From Tretioscincus oriximinensis (taxonomy: Eukaryota > Chordata > Lepidosauria > Squamata > Gymnophthalmidae): a stretch of 64,000 nt of DNA. Of this stretch, positions 34,376-45,480 are shown piece by piece; position 1 is the stretch's first letter, and every line of letters starts with the position of its first letter. The translations under genes were made by a program, and so were the position numbers. Where the stretch lies: contig JAJVDF010000261.1 in NCBI GenBank assembly GCA_022410635.1, positions 724,227-788,226 on the forward strand. Direction: 5' to 3'. The notes below the pieces were generated by a model, which had not been told where the DNA came from, did not search any database, and worked only from the letters and a program-made list of their open reading frames with translations.

Positions 34376-34760
34376 GCCCACTACCAACTGGCTTTTCCAA
34401 TAGTGGGGACAGTTAATCTGATATGAAAATGGAATCTTATGTCCCATGTGAGGCCAGAAAACCCACTTTGGAACTGAGTAAAAAAACCTAGTCTATTATA
34501 GGGCGACTCTGGTTTCACTCTCCTTCTAAAACATTTTTTTTTCTCCAGTGAGAATGCAGCCGTAATGATTTGAATCTGGGCTGCACACATATTAGTAACA
34601 CCGTTTTAATAAAGCTCACATACAATTCTGGAAACCGCACTCTGTTTAATGAAAATACAATGGCACATACCTAGGATTCAAAAATACTTCTGAATATACA
34701 TGAAAAATATTTATATTTGTGCATATATGGAAAAGTTTAGAATTTTGGAGCAATACTTAT
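34376..34760. other. Unassigned sequence
   Basis: No recognised feature between the paralogous block and the hAT target duplication. Confidence 0.4.
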
Positions 34761-34768
34761 ATTTATGC

Positions 34769-35119
34769 CAGGGGCAGAGCTACCATAGAGCAAGCTAGGG
34801 GCCCCTGCCCCGGGCCTCCAAAGTTTGGACCACTACAGCCTCTCTCCCCCCCCCCCCAAAGCTTAGCCTTCTCACCCACTCTGTTTCTTACCATCTGTTT
34901 AAAGGTTTCAGAGATATGCAGTGAGTGATTCTGCCGTATGTGAACCAAAAAGCAGTTCCAGTGATCAATGATTACTACCTGTTGGCATGTGAGTGACATA
35001 ATCAGCATTAAAGACTCATCACACGATGCTCAAGCCTTTACACAGAAGGTAGAAAACTGAGTGGAAGCCCCCCCTTCATTTTCCACCTTGGGCCCTCTGG
35101 TTGTCTGGCTCTGCTACTG
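34769..35119. mobile_element. Non-autonomous hAT-type DNA transposon, 351 bp
   Basis: Left end CAGGGGCAGAGCTACCA; right end, inverted, CAGTAGCAGAGCCAGACAACC. The same 8 bases, ATTTATGC, flank it (34761-34768 and 35120-35127). CAG-type ends with an 8-bp duplication are the hAT signature. No transposase frame. It contains a C12 run at 34846-34857. Confidence 0.85.
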
Positions 35120-35127
35120 ATTTATGC

Positions 35128-35886
35128 TTCCACAATTAGCTAGAATGAATTTATATCCAAGTACCAATACTAATGCAAATCTCTCAAAATTTCATTAGTC
35201 TTTTACCTTGCACAAGTTTTGCTACTGACAATTTAGGTTACTAACAGGTCTTAGAGCACTGGCTGTCCAGTTCCTATTTGAAATATTTCAGTGTAACAGA
35301 TTAAAGTTTCTATTTAATAACTAAAAAAAATTAAATAAAATCCCTTTAAATGGACAGCCAGTTTAAATTACCTCTAGGGTCTCTTTCAATGCATATATTT
35401 TATCCTATTCTAAAAGAGAAGGACCCTAATAATCTTGGTCAGTTTAGCAGAATGCCAAACATGATAGGACTAGTTTAGCTCATGAGTATGAGGCAGAGTA
35501 ATGTCTTCATTAATCTGAGGCAAATACCGTTGTTATCTGTGAGATGTTACATAGCTCCTTGTGCTGTGTTAGATTACTTTAAATGATTTGTTTCTTCCAT
35601 TTGTGTATAAAATTCAAATCTTATTCATAACCCCTATAAGCAGGAATTGTGCACAAGGTTATCATATCCATAATTTGTTGTCAATATTACTTCCACTCTC
35701 ACCTTCACAGTTTCTTGTCAAAACTATCCACAGAGTGGAAAACTGATAAGCCAGATAATTGCCTATAAAATCTACAATCTGCTGGTTTATATAACATCCT
35801 GGTGAGACAAATGCAGCAGAAATTTGACTTTCTAGTGGATTATTGACTCTGTCTAAACACACAGCTTTAGTCTGATTTCCCTTTAG
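35128..35886. other. Unassigned sequence
   Basis: AT-rich with no recognised gene or repeat. Confidence 0.4.
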
Positions 35887-36023
35887 CTTTATCCTGTCCC
35901 AGAAAGTGGTCTAAGAGGCTATTCAGATATAATTCTGGGCTAGCACATATCCTTGTTATGGCATGTGCTAGCACGGAATGGCATGTGCAGGCCCCTTAGA
36001 CTACTTTCTGGAACAGGATAAAG
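35887..36023. repeat. 137-bp fold-back (palindromic) element
   Basis: The arms start CTTTATCCTGTCCCAGAAAG and end with the inverse of CTTTATCCTGTTCCAGAAAG. The inner parts pair through 'gctagcacat'. Only a few bases separate the arms near 35950. No target duplication or coding frame seen. Probably a MITE. Confidence 0.75.
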
Positions 36024-36883
36024 CCATGAGTGGGGCCCCTGAGTTGTGTTGTCCGAACATGGACCAGAAAGAGATGAGGGAAGCCTTTTCCAGACAGCAT
36101 GAATAATTTTGTCAATGGCAGGACAAAATGGTGGGCTTTCCCCATTGTGGGAGAAATACATTTGCTCTAAAGTTGCTCCCTATAGTATTTTTCAGCTGAA
36201 CACCAAGAACACATCCAAGCCTAGCATAGGTTGTATATCCCTGTCCCAGCATACAAAAGCTAAGTGATGAAACCAGGATGACCATCATCAATTGCACTGC
36301 TGTTGGTTTAAAGCCTGTGAATTGCAAAAGACACTGTAGCTATGGGGTGGCTTATTTTTCATTTCAGAGATTATGGGAACTACAGATGGAACCACTCTTG
36401 AATAACGTAGCTTTTTTTTTTCCTTTTTAACTCATAAATTTTTAATAGCCTCCAGTCTCATTTCCAATTCCTTCATTAAGGTTATCTCCAATTGGCAAGA
36501 GGCAGCACAGGATATTGAAAAGATCTCATGATTGCCTCCTGTGGTGAGCTACCAGACACAGGTAGCAAACTCCAATCTACATTTGCTTAGCTCCATGTTT
36601 GATAAGCTGCATACAAAATCGTCTCTTTGAGAATATTTGGGAGGCAACCAATTACCTGCTTCCAGTTATGTATGCCTGCTTCTGGAAGTTTCCAGCAAGA
36701 TGGCTTTGTATTTGATGCACTAGATATGAAAGGAAGTAGGGCTATCATGGGAAAGCTAAAACCTCTGGTAGATTACCCTTTGATAGCTATGCAATGCAAT
36801 GTCTTTTACAAATGATATTGCACTGGAAATGCCATGGAAAACTCTAGGAATCCAATGCAATGGAAGGAGAAGGAGAAAGAGGA
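36024..36883. other. Unassigned sequence
   Basis: No recognised features. Short frames are unsupported. Confidence 0.4.
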
Positions 36884-37118
36884 CAATAAAGTTTTTATAC
36901 TCCACTTTTCCCAACCAGAACCCTTTTGTTCTCCTGTTCAGATAGACACTTTGTGAAGAAAATAGGGCTGATAGAGCTTCAAAGAGTGGTGAGTAGCCCA
37001 ATATAATGCAGCTTCTCCCAGCTGCAAGTCATTCCTCCCACCAAGGACTGCAGAATCAAACCAGGGGATTACCAGTTAAGAGTCCAACACTCTCATAACA
37101 ACACCAAACTGGCTTTCA
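36884..37118 (-). mobile_element. tRNA-derived SINE, family 2, diverged copy
   Basis: Minus-strand copy. The right end, 'acaccaaactggctttc', is the reversed SINE start (GAAAGCCAGTTTGGTGT). 'gagtccaacactct' is the reversed head and 'cagaatcaaaccagg' a decayed reversed B box. The left end, 'gtttttatactccac', is the reversed 3' module. More diverged than the copies at 21988 and 26871. Confidence 0.8.
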
Positions 37119-37194
37119 AAGAGCATATGGGTCTTATTCCACATGAAACAATCTCAGCCAACACAGAAATTGGTATGGATGAGGATAATTCCTA

Positions 37195-37290
37195 CCAGTT
37201 CTTTTATTTAGTCAGTTAGGTTTCTATTCCACATTTTACCCAACAGTCTCAGGATAGGTCACAATAAAACAGTTATAAAAACAACTAAAA
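37195..37290 (-). repeat. Retroposon 3' tail, unassigned
   Basis: 'gtttctattccacattttac' followed by 'gtctcaggataggtcacaat' resembles the reversed shared 3' module seen at 37660-37790. Low identity. Confidence 0.35.
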
Positions 37291-37649
37291 CATAATTTAT
37301 TTTGTTTAAGTTGATAGTGTGTGTATCAGAAAAATGCATTAATTTGTTTTAAGTATATCAATTAATAAAAGTTAAGTAAGGTTCATAACTGGAAATATGG
37401 AGGTCCAAACAAATAGATTATTAAAAATATCTTCCAAAGTAAGAAGAATGGTGATCTCTTAACAAGCTTCAATATGAGCATCCTCGCCAATAGCAGGAGT
37501 ATCTTTGCTCCATTCCAAACCTAAAATTATCACAGAGAAGATTGTTTCACATCCCAGCACCTTCCATTTCTGACAATGGCACTATTAAGAGAGGACTTGT
37601 TCCGTAGTTCTTAACGGATGAGATGTTGGTATTGTTCAGGGTATCTCAA

Positions 37650-37790
37650 AGTTTATTTATTCATTTTTTTGTTTACATTTATATACCACTCTGTACCCAA
37701 GGGCCTCAAGGTGGTTAACAAAAAAAACCCAAATACACATTAAAACAGCAAATTTTAGTTTAGGATAGGTATAGTCTGACCAGTCCTATG
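37650..37790 (-). repeat. Retroposon 3' tail, unassigned
   Basis: 'atttatataccactctgtac' with 'gggcctcaaggtggttaac' is the reverse of the module GTTAACCACCTTGAGGCCC...GGTATATAAAT. This is the same 3' end type as the SINEs, joined to a body I cannot assign. Confidence 0.55.
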
Positions 37791-38689
37791 GTATACCATT
37801 ATCAAGATTGAGATGAATTTTTGTAACACTTTAGGTTCCTTACAAACAAATCATTTCCATGACTAAAGCTGCCAGGTCAGGCTCTTAGCAACCTCACATG
37901 CATGCATGAGCTCACACATACACAAAATCAATGCCTTTTAATAATTAATTCAAAATGATATGTTGGCTAACTTCTGGTATCTCTAGAAAAGATGCATTGA
38001 AGAGATGCATTAAAGAATCCTTGACCAATATACCATCTCCAAATTTTATCTTGCAATATCTCCTTTAACATCATCCTTGCGAGGATTTACAGTACTTTGA
38101 AGCAGTTAGATGCCAGAATCCAATGTGCAAAACATGCTTTCCAATCAAACTTGATTTTTATTTGATTTTATGATCTGCCATGTGCCTGTTAGGCAGGTGA
38201 AAGGCAGCCAGTTCATTTTGAGCCTACCTCAGTATAATCTGGCTTTGATTGCCAGAGACCCGACAGCAAGAAGATGGATGAGGTTTCACTAGCTCTGCTA
38301 TTGTCTCCTTTTCTTTCAGAACTGATGGGAAGGTGACCTGATGTGCCCAGGAGGCAACATGGATCTGGTTGTTGGGGCAAAAAAAATCATCTGGAAGTTA
38401 TTTAAACACTTTTTAAAAAGTCCCTCCAACACCTCGTGAATTTCTGAGTTAAAGCAATCTGTTGTGGATGATCTTCTTTGCTTGCTCCTTCTCCTCCCCA
38501 CCCCTTCGACTGCCAGCCTCATCTTCTTAACAATGGACCTCTGCCCCCTATGTTCTTAGAAAACCAACGAAGGCTTTTCACATAATTTATTTTCCAAATG
38601 TGTGTGCCATCTCACACATCAAAGGTTCCATGGAAGGGCTGTATTTAGGCAAAATATAGCAACCGGTAGTAATAAGAAAATATTAATAT
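37791..38689. other. Unassigned sequence
   Basis: No recognised gene or repeat. Confidence 0.4.
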
Positions 38690-38905
38690 TTTAAATTGAT
38701 TTTATTATTATAAAACTTACAGTAGGTGAGGGAAGAGGGGAAGTAAATAAATAAAACAAGTAAGAAAATAAATACAATAAATATATTACAGCTCACGGAC
38801 ACAGTACAGCCAACATATGGGCCTGTACACTGGTATATAAACTGATATTTTTTTNAAAAAAAATGCATTGAAGACCTACCCAACAACTAAGTAAACAAGA
38901 AAATC
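38690..38905 (-). repeat. AT-rich stretch resembling a LINE 3' end
   Basis: The plus strand has 'ttgattttattattataaa' followed by purine-rich and A-rich DNA, as in reversed L1 tails. No ORF2 motif or target duplication supports it. The T/A run at about 38847-38863 carries an ambiguous base at its centre (38855). Confidence 0.3.
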
Positions 38906-38984
38906 TCAGCTTGACAAAGCAAACTGTCAAACACTAGAGGGGAAGAATAACCCACAACTTAAAAACCACTACAATGCTATAATC

Positions 38985-39345
38985 AGGAATATAGCAATCG
39001 CGTGTCCATGCACACCCAAACATGTATATTCCATGACCAATGCCCCAGTTCTGTAACGTTACTCAGTGCAGTCTGAGAATTTTATTTTACTCGCAGTAGC
39101 CAATAGAAACAACTGCTGTGTTCTTGATTGTTTTATCATGTAGTCTAATTTGTGCACACGCATACACACGCGAGAATAGGGGGGTTCTCTGCAGCGATGC
39201 CTTAATATCTGAGCAATAGATTATTCCAGAAAAAAATGCATTTATTGTGCGTCGACTACTATAAAAGATAGTAGATATCCTGATTGTGCTACAAAGGAGG
39301 TAGAAAAACATTGTGTGCACATAATTTTGAGAAATAATTTTTTCA
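38985..39345. mobile_element. Fold-back element related to 21230-21850, copy 2
   Basis: Shares, in order, 'gaatatagcaatcgcgtgtc', 'catgcacacccaaacatg', 'ggttctctgcagcgatgcc', 'gagcaatagattattcc' and 'tgcatttattgtg' with copy 1, but lacks the large GC-rich hairpin of that copy. It keeps several CpGs. Probably a shorter member of the same DNA-transposon family. Confidence 0.6.
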
Positions 39346-40683
39346 AATACATATTGCAATTTACTTAGTTTTCCTATTAATGTACATACATTTTGGGAGT
39401 GTGTAGGCTTTACAATGCATTTATCTAAACAATTTTAGGTGAGCAACGGCAGCACAACATTGAGATAGGTATGAACTTAAGGGTGTGTTATTTCCATTGC
39501 ATGTGATTAAATTAGAAAGCAAGGATCTCCTAATTGTGAACAACATTAAATAAATGTATTCGTTTCCCACATCCTATTTTTTTTTAGTCTAATTGGTCCT
39601 TGGAAGACTCACATAGATTGTGTGGATTAACTCTGGAATGACATATGTAACATACTACCCACATCTGTTTGCATGTTCAAATCAAAAGTACTGCAAGTTA
39701 GCAACGTTTATTGTGGTGGTTTTACTCACAGCTTTCTTTATCATAATCAGCCAGATGCATTAGATAGGTTTTTCCGTTGTGTGGTTATGCCTCACTATCT
39801 CTCTGTCTGTATGCATATATAATTGGTATGCCACATGCTACATAAAATATATTACACCAGCATTTAGACTATAGCTGGAATGTATTACGGTCCAGGGCCT
39901 CTGCCATGCTCTTTCAAATTTATTATACAGGATGACACATAATATATTTTCAGCCTATTCTATTAATTTTAAAGTCTACAGTGTGGTGTCTCATATTTTA
40001 AACAGCAGGACAATAGACCAATTCTTTTCTTTTCATTCTTTTTCTTCCTTTCATTTATTCTGTTTGTAGGGTTGAGGGGTTGTTATTGAACAAAAATGTT
40101 TTATACTCTGTCAGATATATTTCTACCATGTGTGCAGTAAATTACATGAAACACATATGAGGCATATGGGTTAGGTCTGAACTTTCTGGATTGCTTGTGA
40201 AAAGATCCCTTGAGTCAAATCCCACTCCTTCTTTACATCAACTCCTATCACCTTTGTTTATGAAGGCAAATCACATTTGTGATGCCTCCATATGGCCAGA
40301 AGGTGGTAGTGTTTATGGAAACCATTCTCTGAAAGAATTGTCACTGTTAAGTTTCAGGCAAAGTTTTAAGACTCCTCTCTTCAGAAAAGTGCCATCTGAA
40401 TTTATTTTGCCATTAGTGTGGAATTCTGCTTTTATGAATTTTTATTTTCTTGCTCTCTTTGCTGCTTTGCACACAAGTGCAAAGTTGTGGATTAGCTGTC
40501 ACCATGCTAGCACAGCCTACGGCAGCTCCGAGACAGGTCTTGTTACAGTCTGCAATAGCATGTGGATGAGCTCCAATTCTCCAATATGATCCAGAATAAA
40601 CCCCAGTGCAATAAGAATCTTAATTACATACACTGAGATTGGGTGTACGTGAGAAAAAAGAAAGAAAAAAGAAAGCATTTACC
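39346..40683. other. Unassigned sequence, about 1.3 kb
   Basis: AT-rich with no recognised features. A 132-residue plus-strand frame at 40191-40589 has no known motif and no splice or promoter support. I regard it as chance but list it here because it is one of the longer frames. Confidence 0.35.
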
Positions 40684-40922
40684 TATGGACACCAAAGGTA
40701 TAAATGGGAACTAAGATGGATGTCTGGATGTTGCCTCCGGGACGGAGCAACAGGCAGGACTCCTGAAATATAATTTGCAGGGAGTCATGAACAGGAGCAT
40801 ATTTTGCTTTCCTCTGTTCAGACTGCCCAGGTGCATCTGGTGGGCCTCTGTGTGACACAGAATGCTGGACTAGATAGGCTCTGGCCCGATCCAGTATGGC
40901 TCTTCTTATGTTCTTATGTTCC
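40684..40922 (+). mobile_element. CR1/L3-type LINE 3' UTR
   Basis: Matches 5615-5850 closely, including 'gagcaacaggcaggactcct', 'agggagtcatgaacagg' and the terminal TTCTTATGTTCTTATG repeats. It has lost all RT-coding sequence. It is one of the cleaner copies of this tail in the window. Confidence 0.85.
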
Positions 40923-41323
40923 CATTTTGCACATTAAAACAGACCCAATTTTATTGATAGGCGAGGAGTGACTGAAAAATACTTGGGCTAAAACAAAGCA
41001 AAGAAAACAAAACAAATCGACAAAACATTTGATGGCTAATTACATGGCTACCATGTCTGTTACAGATGCTGATGTAAGTCACAAAACTAAAAGAAAAGGA
41101 CCAGATTTAATATTATGTTTGATGGGTAAAAATAATTCCACAAAGAACTGTTGATGTCCATCAGTGATAAGAGAGTGGACAAAAAGGAATCAATTCACTT
41201 CCGATTTATCGAGGTGTCACTTATTCTATATTATGGCTGGATATTCTGGAACAAAGCATAGATATTCCAAAATAAATCAGTCCAGAAAGGCTTTCCCCCA
41301 AAACATCCAAGTATTGTGTAATA
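40923..41323. other. Unassigned sequence
   Basis: No recognised feature. Confidence 0.4.
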
Positions 41324-41657
41324 AAGCTGCAGGCACATGGGAGATTTGGACTGTGATGATACTTACAAGATGATGACTCTGCTCCAGGTGTTACAGGTGT
41401 TTTTGCAATGCTCCAGAAAAAAAGGATCCCAGAATATTCTTTAGGTAAAAAAATCTTCCTGTGTGTACAGATCCTTAACAAGATTACCAGGACACCACAA
41501 GATGATGTCAACACAGCACAGTGCAAAATCACTGGCTGAGCATGCTCAGTATTTACTTCCTGGTTAGTTTCTCATTGGTTCCACATGGATTTAAAAGTAC
41601 AGTGAGATGGCTGCATTCCACAGTTGTTTCTCACACTGAGGGTTTGGTTGCAGCCTA
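41324..41657. mobile_element. MITE with AGGCTRCAGGCACATGG-type inverted ends, copy B
   Basis: Inverted relative to 10908-11218. It shares 'ggctgagcatgctcagtatt', 'gatgatacttacaagatgat' (reversed in copy A) and both ends ('aagctgcaggcacatggg' and 'ttgcagccta'). No transposase and no clear target duplication. Confidence 0.65.
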
Positions 41658-41818
41658 AGTAAGCAAAGTTTGGATAAAATTTTGTCTAAAGGAACTTCTT
41701 GTGTTCAATGGATGAAAATAAGAAATCTTTCAAAAAACTTAACGGTTACTTCTAATGAAGCTGTTAAATAGCTACCTTATCTTTACATTCTGTCATTTCA
41801 GAAGTCTGTTATAAAAGA

Positions 41819-41999
41819 TTTCAGAGAAATAGTTGTGTTAGTCTAGTAGAAAGTCCAGCAAAGGAGTTAGCAGCACTTTGAGACTAACTTGAGAAAAGTG
41901 GGTAGCATAAGCTTTCGTAGACACGTCTACTTCTTCAGATGCATCTGAAGAAGTAGGTATTTGAGAATGGGCACTGTCACAAACAATATTAACATAATA
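41819..41999. repeat. Palindromic-family element, first of a near-identical direct pair
   Basis: Starts TTCAGAGAAATAG like the copies at 18706 and 31788. It contains a perfect 30-bp palindrome at 41927-41956 (arms CTACTTCTTCAGATG), followed by 'gtatttgagaatgggcactg'. It matches 42245-42423 along its whole length except for about three clustered differences, and it ends at an ambiguous base, 42000. Confidence 0.8.
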
Positions 42000-42244
42000 N
42001 GGTGAGACAGCAAGCCACCAAGTGTAACAGCCATCCATCCTTAGCAAAGCCTTGTAGGCCACTAGCACCATTCAGTAGTAGAATGTAGCTGAAGCCCCTA
42101 AAACATCCATATTCTGTGCTTGCAACATGCTTGCATTTTAAATACAGGTAAACCCTGCTTTATGAGATCCCAGTATTAGGCCATTATCCTAAAGTTGAGT
42201 TCAAAAGCTGTATTATTTCTATTGGCTCACACTTTATTGTGAAT

Positions 42245-42423
42245 TTCAGAGAAATAGCCATGTTAGTCTAGTAGAAAGTCCAGCAAAGGAGTTAGCAGCA
42301 CTTTGAGACTAACTTGAGAAAAGTGGGTAGCATAAGCTTTCGTAGACACGTCTACTTCTTCAGATGCATCTGAAGAAGTAGGTATTTGAGAATGGGCACT
42401 GTCACAAACAATATTAACATAAT
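42245..42423. repeat. Palindromic-family element, second of a near-identical direct pair
   Basis: See 41819-41999. The 30-bp palindrome lies at 42352-42381. The left flanks of the pair are unrelated, while the matching right parts stop at the same point ('aatattaacataata'). Confidence 0.8.
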
Positions 42424-42479
42424 AAGCTTGTGACAGTTTATTGCTGACCTTGCCTGGTCTTAAAAGCTAATCAGGACTA

Positions 42480-42720
42480 GGTCTGGTTAATTTTTAGGCC
42501 CTTATTGCACTGAACCTTGTTTGTGATTATGTATTGGAACAGAGACCTGCTACTGACATCTTGGTGAAAATTGTCATTGGCCTTACCTGAGATCTGGATA
42601 TAATTCCATAATATAATTTCCTAGCAGAGTTACATCTCAGGTCTTTCTGCACTGGACCTTAGATGTAGCTCTGCTAGAAAATTCTAGACCAACCCTTTCT
42701 GGAAAGTCAAGATATGTTCA
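42480..42720. repeat. Region with a 24-bp inverted repeat, possible MITE
   Basis: TTCCTAGCAGAGTTACATCT at 42618 pairs with an inverted copy at 42656-42679 across a loop containing 'ctttctgcactgg'. Outer limits unknown. Confidence 0.5.
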
Positions 42721-45129
42721 CATTATTAACATTCTGTGGAAATCAGCCAGTTCTAAGCCACTAGAGTTAAATTTGCTGTTCTTAAGGTATTTCCTTGAAG
42801 TTGTTGCCACAACAGGTTTCCATAGCTATGCCTCTGGACACGTTGTGATAATAAACCCATGTTTTGATAGAGGGGATTGTTATACTCATGCACTACTATT
42901 AGTTTGGCCAAATGCTCTCTTTGCCACACCCTAATAATGTTGTTAGTCTATTCCGGCCAATAGGATAGAATGATGAGTACAATGACATGGGAATTTGAAC
43001 TTGAATCGTGTCAGACATGGAAAAATTCAGTTCAAATGAGTTCAACCATGAAGCTCACTAGGTGGCCTTGGGCAGTCATGATGATTTCTCAGTCTTACTC
43101 AGAAAACTATAGAGAGAATACATGATGTAACTATTAAAATATACACTGGAGAGTTGCACGGAGGGGGGGAGGAGAATGATTACTTTTTAATGCTGCTGAC
43201 TGTTGACATGTCATAGATACTCACTTTTGTTTTTCAAAGCAGACTTCTGTAGAGAAGTGTTCACATATATGCAGATTTCAGTATACAATCAGTGAGAAAG
43301 TTCAGAAGCTCTAAAACATACTCTGAATTTGATCTTTTTTTTCAATTAGGGCTTGAAACATGTATGTAGGCTGCATCTACGCATATTAAAGGAAGCACCT
43401 GAAAAGTGGCTTAGTGGTTGTACTGTGTGGAAGAGTGTCCCCATCTAATTCAGATCAAAGGCCAGAGGGGGGCATCCTGTAAATGCATTTTCTGGTGTTT
43501 GGTTTGGATTGAAGCATCAGTATGCAGACAAAACAACTGTTCAACTGACTCTGAGTCACTTCTGTTTTCCGGGGGTGGGGGTTGATTATGTGCAAATGAC
43601 TCTATAAGATAACACAAATTGATCAAGTCATAGTGTAATGTTTCAATAGCTTTAGGCTCTTTCCACACTAACTTTAATTCACGAATTAAGGACCGACATA
43701 ATACGTTTCGGTGCCTCATATATCCACACATTGGATCTGCCCTCAGGAATTCATGTCAGTCTGCCCAAGTACCAGAGGAAACCCTAGTCCAGAACATGGA
43801 GGCATGAAGAAGACATGCCTTCAGCATTTGGGACTACTAAGAGTCATATTTTCTATTTGTTTTTCTTTTTTTTAATTCAGTATATATGTTACTTTTTGAT
43901 GAATTTAATTATTAATTAAAAATAAATATATAAACAGAAGAGTCACATTTTGGTGATGCATCCAAGTGTGCCTATGAAATGCATTCCTCCAGACAATCCA
44001 GGGCTAGAAACTTTTGTTCCTAACCTCAGAAGCCTCTGAATGTAACCTTGAAGCTTGTGACCATTTTGGGAATGAGAAAAGACTGGTCTGGACCAGTACT
44101 ATTGAACAGATGGTGCAGTTTAAACCCCAGCTCTGGTTGAAACCAGCAGGTCTAGGTGTTCCAAGTCCATTGTTTCCAAACATAGACAGTGCATAAAAAA
44201 CCTCGGTTTCTTTATAAGGTTTCTATTTTTTCATAGGTTTCATCTACACAAATACAAAGCCTCACCCAAGCTTAAGTGACCTTGAAACCATCTAGGTTCT
44301 TTGTGCTTTCCTACTCACTTACTATGCACAAGGAATAGCCAGAGAAAGAGAAAATAGACTCCCATCCAATTTTAAAAAAAGTTATAAATTACCTACACAC
44401 AAAATATCCAAATCTCCTTAGTCAAATGATTTTTCAGCCCTTGCCTTTATTCCAGAATATGGTTTTCTTCTGGCTTCAGCAGACTTATGACCATAGAAGA
44501 TCCATGAGATAGTATTTGTTATTGTACGACCAAGAATAGATTTCCCAGGGCTCCTAGTCCTAAGTGGACTATGGGAATAGTCTAGGATTTAGACTACACC
44601 AGATCAGAATCAGCACCTGACTGATTTGGACCTGCTGCCCTATATCAGCACAGGTAAGTGCAGAAGCACCCTAAATCCAAAGTCACTGCAGAACCGAGAC
44701 AAGCTGTGGTTCATTTCACATTTGACATGTTTTGTTAGAACTTCAGATCTTTTACCATCCTTCTGATAGATGGAGTTTAAATATTTGTCATCTTGGAAAC
44801 CCAAATCATAGAGGGATTGTGACCAGAGGCTTAAATATGACTAATTTCATCAATGTACTGAATGTCCTTGAGTCATGATTATGTATTAGTGATTAAGATT
44901 TTCATTGGTTGATTACCTATTTCACATTAGTACAAACGTGTGAACAATGGTCTCCGGATTCACAGTTATCTCTTGATCTTAGTGGCACCACTTAGCTGTC
45001 CAGTATTCACAAGAAAAACGGCAAGGCACCATATATATGGGACATTCATCTGGAAGCATCAGTATTCCCATGTGAATGTTAAGTCAATATCCACTGAATT
45101 TCTTGGCTTTCATTATTCAACATAACAAA
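42721..45129. other. Unassigned sequence, about 2.4 kb
   Basis: Low-repeat, AT-rich DNA. An extremely AT-rich patch lies at 43856-43935. No gene recognised. Confidence 0.4.
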
Positions 45130-45199
45130 GTGGAACAGACAGATGGGTGGGAGCTTTTCCCAACACAAAGCACATTCATCCTTTTCTGTTCTAGCTTCC

Positions 45200-45480
45200 T
45201 TGAGTCCCTTAAATTCCAAACCAGCCTCATTTAAAAATCAGAAAGCTGAGGTCATTCTGTCCAGATCCCTGCAGTTAGCTCCAGCCAATCGGGCTCCTTC
45301 CTGAATCTTGATTCAGCCTGTATTTGAATAAAATGTCTCTTTCAGGAAAGTGTTTCATCTCAGGCGGGCAGTGTCGCCACACTTTATAGCCATCTTATTT
45401 TTGCTTTGAGGAAATGGCAATGAAACTGACAAATGACTTCCGCTGCTTGGCAATAAAGGGGCTACAATTCAACCCCCCTG
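45200..45480. promoter_or_regulatory. Candidate conserved non-coding element
   Basis: Non-repetitive and richer in G+C than its flanks, with balanced composition and short site-like motifs ('agccaatcgg', a CCAAT-box-like site; 'ggcgggcagtg'). No coding frame. The call rests on texture alone and needs a cross-species alignment. Confidence 0.2.

Noticed and set aside
40191..40589. 132-residue plus-strand frame as a gene
   Set aside because: No motif, no supporting context and AT-rich intergenic composition.
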